This document shows positions 46,740-56,468 of a DNA stretch of 64,000 nucleotides, piece after piece. Source of the DNA: Akebia trifoliata. Taxonomy: Eukaryota > Streptophyta > Magnoliopsida > Ranunculales > Lardizabalaceae. The notes below the pieces were generated by a model. It saw only the letters and a program-made list of their open reading frames with translations, did not search any database and was not told the DNA's origin. The stretch lies in assembly GCA_017979445.1 (NCBI GenBank), contig CM030710.1:13626248-13690247 (forward strand). The letters run 5' to 3'. A program made the position numbers and the translations under genes. Numbering within the stretch: position 1 is the stretch's first letter; every line of letters begins with the position of its first letter.

Positions 46740-47485
46740 AACTGAGTAAAATCTGAGCATAAAATGAATATAAATTAGGCATAAACTGAGCATAAACTGA
46801 GCATAATCTGAGCATAGATTGAGCATAAACTAAGCATAACTGACATAATCTGAGCATAAACTGAGCATAACTGAGCATAATCTGAGCATAATTTGAATAT
46901 AAAGTGAGCATAATTCCGAGAAAACCCTCGGCGGCATCTGAGCATAATTCTGAGAAAACCCTCGGCAGTAACTGAGCATAATTTCGAGAAAGCCCTCGGT
47001 GGCATCTGAGCATAGTTCTGAGAAAACCCTCGGTGGCATCTGAGCATAATTCTGAGAAAACCCTCGGAGATAACTGAGCATAATTTCGAGAAAGCCCTCG
47101 GCGGCATCTGAGCATAGTTCCGAGAAAACCCTCAGTGGCATCTGAGCATAATTTGAGAAAACCCTCGGTGGCATCTGAGCATAATTCTGAGAAGACCCTC
47201 GGCGGTATCTAAGCATAATTCCTAAAAAACTCTCGACGGTAACTGAGCATAATTCCTAGAAAACCCTCGGCGGTATCTGGGCATAATTCCGAGAAAACCC
47301 TCGGTGGCATCTGAGCATAATTTTGAGAAAACCCTCGGCGGTAACTAAGCATAATTTCGAGAAAGCCCTCGGCGGCATCTGAGCATAATTCCGAGAAAAC
47401 CCTCGGTGGTATCTAGGCATAATTTCGAGAAAGTCGTCGGTGGCATCTGAGCATAATTCCGAGAAAATCCTCAGCGGTATCTGGT
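46740..47485 (-). repeat. 34-bp tandem array and short repeats in the OgH 3' UTR
   Basis: From about 46900 to 47485 there are about 17 copies of a 34-bp unit, on the plus strand GAGCATAATTCCGAGAAAAC then CCTCGGCGGCATCT. Copies alternate between GCGGCATCT, GTGGCATCT and GCGGTAACT variants. From 46740 to 46890 lie short CTGAGCATAAA-type repeats of 11-13 bp that look like the first third of the same unit. The period is not a multiple of three, so all three minus-strand frames stay partly open (46657-47216); these are not genes. Confidence 0.93.
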
Positions 47486-48244
47486 TGAGTAAAACTGAGA
47501 CTAAAGGAATAAATCAAAGAAAGAACGATTGAAAATGAATTTGGAAAAGAGGAGTTGAATATGAAAATGAATAGATCTGAGACAGAATGAATGCCCTATC
47601 TCCTATGTGAGATCCAAAATGCTTTTGTTTGAACCTCAAGGTTTTATCCAAAAGTTTTATGAATTTAAAACCTGAGTTTTTGTTTCTTTTGAACCTCAAG
47701 AGTTTTTCGAAAAACTGTTATCATGAGGGTAACCTTAAGTTTGGGGTTCTCATTATCTTTTAAGATTAACATTGCTCAAAAGCAAAATGCCCCTAGTTTG
47801 ACAATGAACATGGCATTGAAGATAATTGAACACATCATCCAAAAATTAAAAAAAAATGCCCCTAGTATAAGGGGAAAAAATTACATTAAAGAAAAAAGAA
47901 AATGCCCCTTGTATGAAGGTTTGAAATATTTGATTACCACAAGCGCAATAAAGACTCAACTTTTAATTTTGATTAATTTTATTGAAGGTTTTGAGTCAGG
48001 CTCAAGAGAAAAAAATTATTTCCTTTCGAGACATATCATAGAATTCATCCTTATCTCCCTTGGTTCATTTGGGAAAGTAAAAAAAAAAATTCAGATTGAT
48101 CGTAGACAAGATACTTGTGGCTTTCTAGTCTATGCCTGATTTAAGCTAAATATTGAACTTGATTACTCGGACTTCTCGGACCGCTCTTACCTTTTAACTC
48201 CCCAAAGATTTTCTTCTGTTTTTCTTTGTTGCTCTAACTTTTGC

Positions 48245-48454
48245 CTAGATTACCTTTTTAGGTTTTCAATCTAGCGAGCTTGCTCTAACTTTTGCCTAGA
48301 TCGCCTTTTTAGGTTTTCAATCTAGCGAGCCTTTTTTTTTCTTTTTTCTTTGCTCTTTGCTCTGATTGTTTCCAAGATAGTCCTTTCGGATTTTCAACCT
48401 TGCGAGCTTGTCTTAATTTTTGCCTAATTCGTCCTTTTCGGGTTTTCAACTTAG
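48245..48454 (-). ncRNA. Four copies of a 3' UTR stem-loop unit (OgH)
   Basis: Plus-strand arm coordinates: 48245-48250 with 48269-48274 and 48296-48301 with 48320-48325 (both CTAGAT/ATCTAG, perfect); 48373-48378 with 48397-48402 (CAAGGT/ATCTTG on the minus strand, one G-U); 48424-48429 with 48449-48454 (five of six). The third unit has the best inner hairpin, UCC-GAAA-GGA. Units are separated by CAAAAGTTAGAGC-like linkers. Confidence 0.55.
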
Positions 48455-49000
48455 CAGGCTTTATCATTTTTTTTAATCTTTTTCTTCTCCTCTGAACTTC
48501 TAGAGTTATTTTCTGATCATGCTTTGCTATCTTCCTTGACTTTTTGTACGGTACTTAGGAGGACTTTTATAGGTAAGCTTAGGACTGGGTATAAAAAGAA
48601 AGGAATTTTGAGGCTTAAAAACCCAAATGCCCCTTATGTGGCATTTCATTTAAAAATTTATCTTGAATTTTCTTCCCCATTTTGAATGATATTTCTTTTT
48701 CTTTTGAATTTTTTTCTTTTTTAGATTTTTTATTTGTCGGGGAATCTATTCTTTTATTTTGATGTGGTCGGGCCTGAAATAACTTCTCAGGTTGCCTACG
48801 TACCCCAGAATTTTGGGATCAGATCAAAACATAGTTCAAAATTTTCCCTCCCCTAGGTTAAGTGATCGGGCTGAGGAATAAAAATATATATATATATATT
48901 TTTTTTACTTTATCTTTTTTTGAAAAAAGACTGCAAAGGGCTGAGAAAGGAGATATTGAACTGGGTAATAGGAGAATTGATTCGGCCAAAGATGGCCTGC

Positions 49001-50230
49001 TTAAATGTAATACCATTTGATTTGGTCAAAGTTGGTTGGTTCTGACAATTTGATTCCATCATGATCTTGGAGCCTGACAGCTTTTCCTGGTAATATTTCC
49101 TTGACGATGAACGGACGTCCCCAATTTGGTTTGAACTTCTCTCTAGGGTCAAAGATAGGTGTCCGATTATCTTTGAGTACTAAATCCCCGACTTGTAAGT
49201 GACGGGCCTTGATATTTTTGTCAAACGCATGGGCAACTCTTCTTTGATAAGCTTGCACATGATACAAAGCTCTTAGTCATTTTTGTTCGATCAAACTTAA
49301 TTCTTCGTACCGTTGACGAACCCAATCTGTTTCTGATAACTGACTTTCCAGCAAGACCCTGAGAGACGAAATCTCCATTTCAACTGGCAAGACTGCTTCC
49401 ATGCCATACACTAAGGAGTAGGGAGTAGCTCCAATAGATGATCGGATTGAAGTTCGATATGCCCATAGTGCAAATGGCAATTTTTCTGACCAATCTTGAT
49501 GTGATTGACACATTTTCCTAAGGATAGTCTTAAGATTCTTATTAGCTGCTTCGACTGCTCCATTAGTCTGAGGGCGGTAAGAAGATGATTTGTGGTGTGA
49601 GATTTTGAACTTTGAACACAATTTAATGACCTCAGCTTTGAAGTGTGACCCGTTATTGGAAATCAACTTCGAAGGTATCCCGTATCGACTGATGATGTTT
49701 GTTTGGATAAACTTTGTAACTCGAGACGCAGTGAGGACAATATAAAAGGCAGCTTCGACCCACTTGGTAAAATAATCGATAGCAACTAGAATGTATTCAT
49801 GCCCGTTTGATGCCTTACGCGATATTTTACCAATAATGTCAATTCTCCAAACTAAGAATGGCCATGGTGAAGTTAGACCAACTAATTGAAATGGTGGCAC
49901 ATGTATAAGGTTCACATGTATTTGGCATTTATGACAGCTCTTGACCATGTGGTGACAATCTATTTCCATCATGGGCCAATAGTACCCTTGTCTCATAATT
50001 TTCTTAGCTAACATTTTCCCACTCATGTGTGGGCCACATTCTCCTGAATTTAGTTCAACCATTATCTGTTCAGCTTGATCTTCATCAACACACGACAAAT
50101 GAATCCTATCATAAGACCTTTTGTATAAACTTCCTACGCATAGGATGAATTGAGATGCTAATCTTAGTAAGGTTTGTTGTTCCTTCCTCGATGTTTCTTC
50201 CGGGAATTCTTGTTTTTCCAACACTCTCTT
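49001..50230 (-). pseudogene. OgH integrase with a mutated catalytic site
   Basis: Second part of a 566-codon open frame (50977-49277) plus 89 codons after one TGA (about 49274-49276), ending FDQIKWYYI. Domains by frame residue: zinc finger about 305-355, with GPHM (His317) and SCHKC (Cys348, Cys351), but Asn310 where the first His is expected; catalytic core with Asp380 (WRID), Asn441 (LISNNGSHF, where LxxDNG is expected) and Glu476 (TNGAVEAAN). The intervals 380-441 and 441-476 fit DD35E exactly, so the second Asp is replaced by Asn (codon 49655-49657, AAT). The C-terminal half includes PYSLVYGMEAVLPVEMEI. The frame is long but the enzyme should be inactive. Confidence 0.9.
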
Positions 50231-50720
50231 TATATCGGGTAGTCGAGTAGCAATGTTGATCTGATGGCAGTATGCGGGTTTGTCTTTGACTTCAACAGTG
50301 ATCAGCCTCAATTTCATGCCAGGGGGCAAATGGATCATTAAAGATAAAGTTGTTAAGGAGTCAGCAAATCTGTTATCCTCCCTTGACAAATGTTGGAACA
50401 GGATAGCTTTAAACTTATTAACTAAGTTTAACAAATACTCATGATAAGGTTTCAACTTTTCATCCCTAGTCTTCCATTCTTCTAATGACTGATGTATGAC
50501 GAAGGCTGAATCCCCAAAAACATCAATTTCTGTAATGCCCAGGTTCAAAACAAGTTCAAGCCCTGCGATGCATGCCTCGTATTCAGTCATGTTATTAGTG
50601 TTCGAAAAGGTTAATTTAATAGCGATAGGAATGTGGCATCCTTTCAGAGAAAACATGACTGCCCCTATTCCATAACCATTTTCATTGGCGGCTCCATCAA
50701 AGTACAACTGCCATGTTTGG
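50231..50720 (-). pseudogene. OgH second (archaeal-like) RNase H domain
   Basis: Residues about 88-225 of the 566-codon frame. It has FDGAANENGYGIG (Asp94), NNMTEYEACIAGL (Glu132), IDVFGDSAFVIHQ (Asp156) and REDNRFADSLTTL (Asp206). All four catalytic acids of the RNase H fold are present, and the domain itself has no stop. It follows a first, gypsy-type RNase H, the arrangement typical of Tat/Ogre elements. It is marked as a pseudogene because the polyprotein that would carry it is broken upstream. Confidence 0.85.
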
Positions 50721-51400
50721 TTCTGCGGTTCTTCTTTAACGTGCAAGATGTTCTCATCTGGGAATTGATCAACAGGCCTTGTTCCTTCTACTATAGGGTG
50801 ATCTGCCAAGTATTCTGCTATAGCTCTCCCCTTGATAGATTTCTGTGTAACATGCGTGATATCAAACTCTGATAGCAACAATAACCATCGTGCGGTTCTC
50901 CCTGTCAACGCCAACTTCTCGCAAAGATACTTGAGAGGATCCATCCAAGATAACAGGATAATTGAATGAGATAGCATATAGTGCCGAAGTCTCTAAGTAG
51001 CCCATACCAGTGCTAAGCAAGTTTTTTCGAGGGTCGAATATTTTCGTTCATACTCTATCATATTTTTACTGATGTAGTATATAGCCCTCTCTTTACGAGT
51101 ATCTTTGTCAGACTGCGCAAGCATGCATCCCAGAGCTTCTTCTAAGACTGATAGATAAAGAAGAAGTGGTTCACCCAGTGTAGGTGGAACCAAAATACGT
51201 GGATTTAAGAGATACTCCTTAACTTGGTCGAAAGCCTTTTGACATTGCTCATTCCAGACTGTTGGTTCATTCTTCTTGAGAAGTTTGAAAATGGGTTCGC
51301 AGACGTTGGTGAGTTGAGCAATGAATCTGCTAACATACTGGATTCTGCCAAGAAAACCTCGAATCTTATTTTTAGTCTCAGGCGGTGGCATCTCTTGGAT
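50721..51400 (-). pseudogene. OgH gypsy-type RNase H and connection
   Basis: The frame 51391-50993 begins MPPPETKNKIRGFLGRIQYV (end of the RT connection) and passes through KAFDQVKEYL, LLYLSVLEEALGCMLAQSDK and RAIYYISKNMIEYERKYSTL to LEKTCLALVWAT. A TAG replaces Gln at 50990-50992. The same frame continues as RLRHYMLSHS, KLALTGRTARW and KSIKGRAIAEYLADH. In the usual Ogre sequence these are the gypsy RNase H and its tail. A one-base loss near 51400 separates it from RT. Confidence 0.83.
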
Positions 51401-51716
51401 AACTTTAATCTTACAGGGTCTACTTCGATCCCTTTTTGACTGACCACAAATCCCAATAGTTTTTCAGAAGTTACACCAAATACGTATTTCTACGGGTTGA
51501 GGCGGAGTTGGTACTTTTGAATCCTTGTGAAAAAATTTTCTAACGCAGTATCATGCCCCGATCGTTCTTTGAATTTGACTATCATATCATCTACATAGAC
51601 TTCGACTTCCTTATGTATCATGTCATGCAGTAAAGTCGTGGCTGCTTTTTGATAGGTGGCTCCGGCATTCAGCAAACCAAAAGGCATGACCTTGTAGCAA
51701 AAGGTTTCCCACTGTC
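51401..51716 (-). pseudogene. OgH reverse transcriptase, C-terminal half
   Basis: Starts at the right-hand edge of the F insertion with WETFCYKVMPFGLLNAGATY and continues through HDMIHKEVEVYVDDMIVKFK (catalytic YVDD at about 51586-51597). It runs to IQKYQLRLNP and, after a TAG, KYVFGVTSEKLLGFVVSQKG with IEVDP. The fingers and palm start lie on the other side of the insertion (55168 onward). Confidence 0.88.
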
Positions 51717-54700
51717 TGTAGCGCCCCGCCAAACGCTAACACAAATCCCAATGCCAAACCTCAAGGTACTAGGTGGCACCTCAAAATTTCGGCATAGTCT
51801 CCTCTGCTTATGTTAGCGTTTCACGAAACTCAAACCTGATAAACCAATTTATAACAAAACCTGTATATAAAAATGTAGATACAGGAAAAATAACAGCGGA
51901 AGACTAATTACATCTAACATGTAAATAGAATCAGAGTGCGGAAGATTTATCAATATACAGGCTTACCAAAACACTCTCACTCTAACAGAGGCCTAAACTC
52001 TCAAATCCAAAAACTCCATACATCCTGGATGAAACTGACAACACTAAGGGATGTGGCCCTAATGCTCACCAGGCAATAAAATCTGATCGTCGATCTGATC
52101 GACCAGATACTCCTCAATTACTGCCTTTACGCCTGCCTCGACAGCTGTAAGTGCTGAAACTAAAAAAAAATAGGAAGGAAAGGGTGAGTAACGAAAGTTA
52201 CCCAGCAAGTCCACAGCCAATTCCTACCAATAACCCTTCCTAAGCATGATCGAATAAAGCATACTGAGTATTTTTAATACATGCAAGGTTTTACAAGATA
52301 AAATACGATCAACTAGTCCATATAGCTAGGGATGAGCAACTAAACAGTTTTAAAAATTACACATAGCATCAATCATCCATACTCATCATACATTTATCAT
52401 TTTATGCAAATAAGATTGCCAACATTGAAATAATAGACATGCTTCTCATTTATAATCCGAAATATAACAACAGATACATAATACAAATGGTGGAGTATTG
52501 GAATTAAAGAGTTGGGATTCCCGACTGGATCGCTCCCAGTCAGGACATGATGTTACAACATAAATCTGGCTTTTAGTTCCTGATTTTGTGGCCGGTTGCT
52601 GCACTTACCACACGGGTGACCATTTATCCGGCTCAGGCTGGCCGTTTGACGTGACCGTAAGCAATGGGTCTCTTTTCGATGTGTCAGAACGTTCGACTAC
52701 TACTAGATTGTTAGTGATCACTGACTAATCATCTTCGTCTATGCCTATCAGGCGTGCATGTAATTCCCAAATGACACTCCACTCGTATACGACCACCTTT
52801 ACAATACACGTTCACTGGTAAAGATAAAAAGGAATGGACCCGGATTCCAGTTGTGACTCCACTCTCATACGCGTCCCATACCACGTATGAGTTTGGTGGT
52901 CCCTACCGTACATCCCAGGATAGTGTACCCCTTCGGATGATGTGACACACTATCCCTTCAGGCATTCACAAACCCTTTAACAACTCACAAAATAGCTACG
53001 TACATATATGATTTTTCATTTAAAACAAAAGAGAAATTAACAGAACAGGGTTCAGAACGGATATCCAGTTCCTACCATGCAACCGTGGCCACCCGGCCTA
53101 AAATAAACAACAGTACTCAGCGCACGCGCTAACATAATCGAAAATAAACATGCAACCCTTTCATTATAACCTGGATATCCTTTCACCAACCTACACACAA
53201 CATACAATGTAAAATGTAGACATCACCCCTCGGGTGTGATTCTGACATTTTACCGTTCATTCCCTTTTCCCATTCTCTCGACATTCTCACTTTTCATCTT
53301 TTCACATCGACCATCCATTTTCAATATTTCAAAGTCATTCTTTTGGTCTTTCCATTAAAAACCCTCAAAGTTTATTTAAAAACAAAGTCCCAGCGATGCT
53401 CGGGATCAAGGCTGTTAAAAATAGAGAAAGCTGGTGAAAATTTGGCTAAGTGTCAGAAACTCAAATTTTCAAAGTTCTCGAAATTGAAAATGGGTTTTTC
53501 GAAATGAAAGTCTCGATCATGAGATTCGACACCATATAGTTTTTGTAATCTAATTCAAAGAAACGCGAAAGTTATTTCATTTTGAAAACTTGCCGAAAAC
53601 GTCGAAAATTACGTTTTGTTCTTTAAACCAAAATTCGGATTTTGATCCTTTGAGATTTGGATCTTAAAACCATTCCCATTGTTCCGAAATGGGGGGTAAA
53701 ACCTTAATTTCATTAAAGAACTTAAAGTAAATGGAAAGTTAAATGTTTTTAATGAAATAAAGGGTGAGAAATAGTGTATAAGGTGTGAGGAGGTCAAGCC
53801 AAGAGTCAGAACACTGTTCTGATCAAAACTGTGTCTGTCGGTGGCAGAACCAGGATTCTGTCGGTGGAACCGACATATTGGTCATCGACAGATGTCGGTG
53901 GGACCGACGGTCCTGCCGACAGAACAAAATTTTCGGGTGCTTCTTGATTTTGTCGGCGGCAGAAGCAACATTCTGTCGGTGGGACCGACAGAATGCCTTC
54001 GGTAGGTGCCGGTGGCACCGACCCTTCCCACCTACAGCCTGAACCTTACTCGAACCTTCGAGTTTTCGATCCATGTTTAGGATTCTCCTTCCATTCTTCG
54101 AATCATTCAACCCACCCACAATTTTGTTATCAAAATTCGATAAAACATAAACAAAACACCTACTTCTACCATGAATTTGAAATCAAACACCAATTTCTAC
54201 GATTCAAAAGCAAACAATAAGTTTTGTTTCCAAAACCCTAAATGCACATCGAGAAATCTAAAGTTACCAATAGAAATCGGAAGTCCCTTACTTGGTTGTA
54301 GACGCCAAGGATACAAGCTAGCACTATAACTCAAGGTTGGATGGCTCAAGAGTCGAGGTTGGGCTGACTTGGATGCGAAACGAGCGAGGGTTTGCAAGGT
54401 ATCCGACAATGACGTTTTCCTTCTCCTCTAAAATGAAGTATAGACCTAGCTCCTAACTCGATGAAGCCCTCGAAAGGAAGATGTGGAGGTTTACTCGAGC
54501 TACCCGGCTGGTTTTTGATGGAGGATGGAGAAAACGAACAAGAATGAACAACCAAAGGTGGTGAAGTTGTAGCCCTCGTCGTGGCCGACAACTTTGCCTT
54601 CTTCGTCGAGGTTCAACTCGGACTCGTTCGCTCACAAAATTGACGGAAGTGGGTCGAAACCCTTGGATTGAAAGTGGCTGTCGTTTGGGTTTCTTAGAGA

Positions 54701-55167
54701 ATGAGAGAAAAATGAAATAAAAGAAAAATCAGATTTTTCTTTTATAACACAGCTAAGGGCATACTTGTAATTTTTTTTTCCTCATTTCTAGTTTCGATCA
54801 TAACTTAACTATTCGGACTCGGAAAACGACAAACGAATATACCATTTCGAATAATTTTTCGATTCAGATCTAATGGTGTCACCAAATCTTTTCGATTCTC
54901 ACTCTAACAAAATTCCACTATTTTGGATCCCACTTAACACGAAATTCGAGGATTTGTTAACTTTTTCCTCCAAACTCGAATTCGAACTTGCTTACAAGCT
55001 AATGTATATATTTCGATCCTTTTGAATCTAATGGCGAAGTTGGTTTTCCTCAAAATTAATCATAGCAATATTCGAGTATTTTACTCTAAATCTCTCCTTC
55101 GACATTTTCCTCTAATTCTCACCATTTAATTTCCTCGAGACATGAGTTGAAAATCCGGGGTGTTACA
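51717..55167 (+). repeat. Repeat F, full-length copy F1 (3451 bp), probably a solo LTR
   Basis: Inserted in the OgH RT gene between FIT and WETF. Its ends are imperfect inverted repeats: TGTAGCGCCCCG on the left and CGGGGTGTTACA on the right, giving the TG...CA form of an LTR. The flanks (CTGTC left, GTGTG right) match only partly, so a clean target duplication is not shown. It has no long coding frame. Contents include an inverted repeat AAACGCTAAC/GTTAGCGTTT near the left end (about 51732-51741, 51821-51830) and four palindromes GTCGGTGGNACCGAC (53860-54022). Length, ends and lack of coding suit a solo LTR of a chromovirus such as Tekay/Del, but that is a guess. Orientation is arbitrary. 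Confidence 0.75.
53860..54022. repeat. Cluster of four 15-bp palindromes in F1
   Basis: GTCGGTGGAACCGAC (53860-53874), GTCGGTGGGACCGAC (53894-53908), GTCGGTGGGACCGAC (53975-53989, extended to a 25-bp near-palindrome 53970-53994) and GCCGGTGGCACCGAC (54008-54022). Spacings are 34, 81 and 33 bp. The copies of F at 14202-14300 and 37800-37900 have lost most of this symmetry. Confidence 0.85.
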
Positions 55168-55720
55168 GTGTGATGAACGACATTTTTTGCATATCTCGAG
55201 GATCTATTTTTATCTAATTGTAACCCGAAAAATCATCCATGAAAGACAACAAAGCGTGTCCTGCTGTACTGTCCACTAGAATATCTATGTGAGGTAAAGG
55301 AAAACTGTCTTTTGACTTGCTTTATTTAGGTCTCTGAAATCCACACACATTCTAACTTTTCCATCCTTTTTCGACACTGGGACGACATTAGCAATCCAGT
55401 GAGGGTATTCTACTACTTCTAAAAATCCAGCGTTAAATTGCTTCGTAACTTCTTCCTTAATTTTCAGAGTCCATTCTGACTTCATACGTCAAAGTTTCTA
55501 TTTGATTGGTCGAGCATCAGGATATAACGGAATCTAATGTTGAACGATGTCCGTGTTTACCCCCGGCATATCCTCGTAAGATCACGCGAACACGTCTTTG
55601 AACTTTCTAAGCAAGTCTAATATTCCTTTGCGTTCATCGGGAGATAAAGTGACCCCTATCCGAATTTCTTAAGGACTTTCTTTTGTTCCGAGGTTGATAA
55701 TCTCTACTTCCTCTATTAGA
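55168..55720 (-). pseudogene. OgH reverse transcriptase, N-terminal half
   Basis: Minus-strand RT fragment. It begins near 55700 with LGTKESP, a stop, EIRIGVTLSPDERKGILDLL, a DVFA-stop-SYEDMPGVNTDI segment, and a TAA/TAG-rich stretch. The 67-codon frame 55485-55285 follows (MKSEWTLKIKEEVTKQFNAG ... WIANVVPVSKKDGKVRMCVD, FRDLNKASQK). It goes on as DSFPLPHIDILVDSTAGHAL and SFMDDFSGYN-stop-IKI, to FIT at the F1 boundary. The stops fit CAG-to-TAG or TGG-to-TAG changes (W of FAWSY; Q of YNQIK). Confidence 0.87.
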
Positions 55721-56468
55721 GGTTAAGCTCGACGTTCTTCTTCTTGTTCAAGTAACTTGATTATTTCAGGGGCAGGTTCTTCATCAGAAGATTCTCCCTC
55801 CGAAGCCAGATTATTAGTCAAATTATTATTACGCTTGGGATAATCAAAAATTTCTTTCATTTCATTAAAAAGAGATGGGGTAACAAGACTCATTGCAGAC
55901 TTGACAGACTCACTTGACTCAGTAGGAAAAACAAACTCACTAGAGATAACAGGCTCAGCAGAAACAACTAACTCACTCGACTCAACAGAAATAAAGGACT
56001 CAACTCGCATGTCAGACTGAACAGGACTAATGGGACCGACAGACCCAACCTTGACATGCAACATAGGACTAATTACATGATAGTTTGAGAGACACCCAAA
56101 AGGGGGTTTGATTACAGACTAAGGATTTGGGATCCCTTTCTCAACTGACAACACTAAGACACTGTGATCTTCAATGAATAGCTGATCAATGTTGACGGAA
56201 TCCAGATCGAGCTGTCAGTCTTCAATTTTCTTCTCTTTAACTACTGTGCTTACTTCCTTTTCAGGCCATTCCATGCCAAATATGATTTCAAACCCCGGCA
56301 GATGAGTACTGTGATGTGATCAATGAACGACTCTAGAAACCCACAGTAACGAAAGTCTTCTCCTTCTTTCACAAAGTAGCCATTGAGGGTCTTTCGATAG
56401 GACTTCATTTTAATGAGATCCGTGGTACTTCTTTGCCTCTTTGCAATCGCCTTATCCCACTTTGTCTT
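55721..56468 (-). pseudogene. OgH pol spacer between protease and RT
   Basis: Contains a matched piece near 56100-56260 (DSVNIDQLFIEDHSVLVLSV, GIPNPQSVIKPP, also in OgD). It is followed by a 113-codon frame (56064-55723) rich in Ser, Glu and Val (VESFISVESSELVVSAEPVI, GESSDEEPAPEIIKLLEQEE). The acidic Ser-rich stretch looks like a linker rather than an enzyme. I assign no activity. Confidence 0.6.

Larger units (their letters stand above)
46451..49000 (-). mobile_element. OgH 3' untranslated region
   Basis: Non-coding, with the same order of parts as in OgG. Read from the integrase stop these are a GGCCATCTTTGGCC segment, the CTGAGAAGTTATTTCAGGCC block (near 48775), four stem-loop units (48245-48454), an A/T-rich middle (47550-48200), a 34-bp tandem array (46900-47485), a patch of short GAGCATAAACT repeats (46740-46890) and the conserved tail (46451-46680). 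A TA/AT run sits at 48887-48899. Confidence 0.83.

Noticed and set aside
46657..47216. Three overlapping minus-strand frames with MPPRVF and SELCSDA motifs
   Set aside because: A 34-bp array rotates through all three frames; openness reflects monomer composition.
49277..50977. Autonomous, active integrase/RNase H gene
   Set aside because: Integrase has Asn at the second catalytic position and lacks a zinc-finger His. The upstream RT is split by a 3.45-kb insertion and gag is frameshifted.
53785..54119. Several overlapping frames on both strands in F1
   Set aside because: They arise from GC-rich palindromic repeats. Mirror frames on both strands and no conservation in F2 or F3 argue against coding.
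51712..55172. F1 as a CACTA-type DNA transposon because CACTG can be read at both edges
   Set aside because: The CACTG-like bases fall partly in the RT target sequence. No 3-bp duplication, subterminal repeats or transposase are visible. TG...CA ends suit an LTR better.
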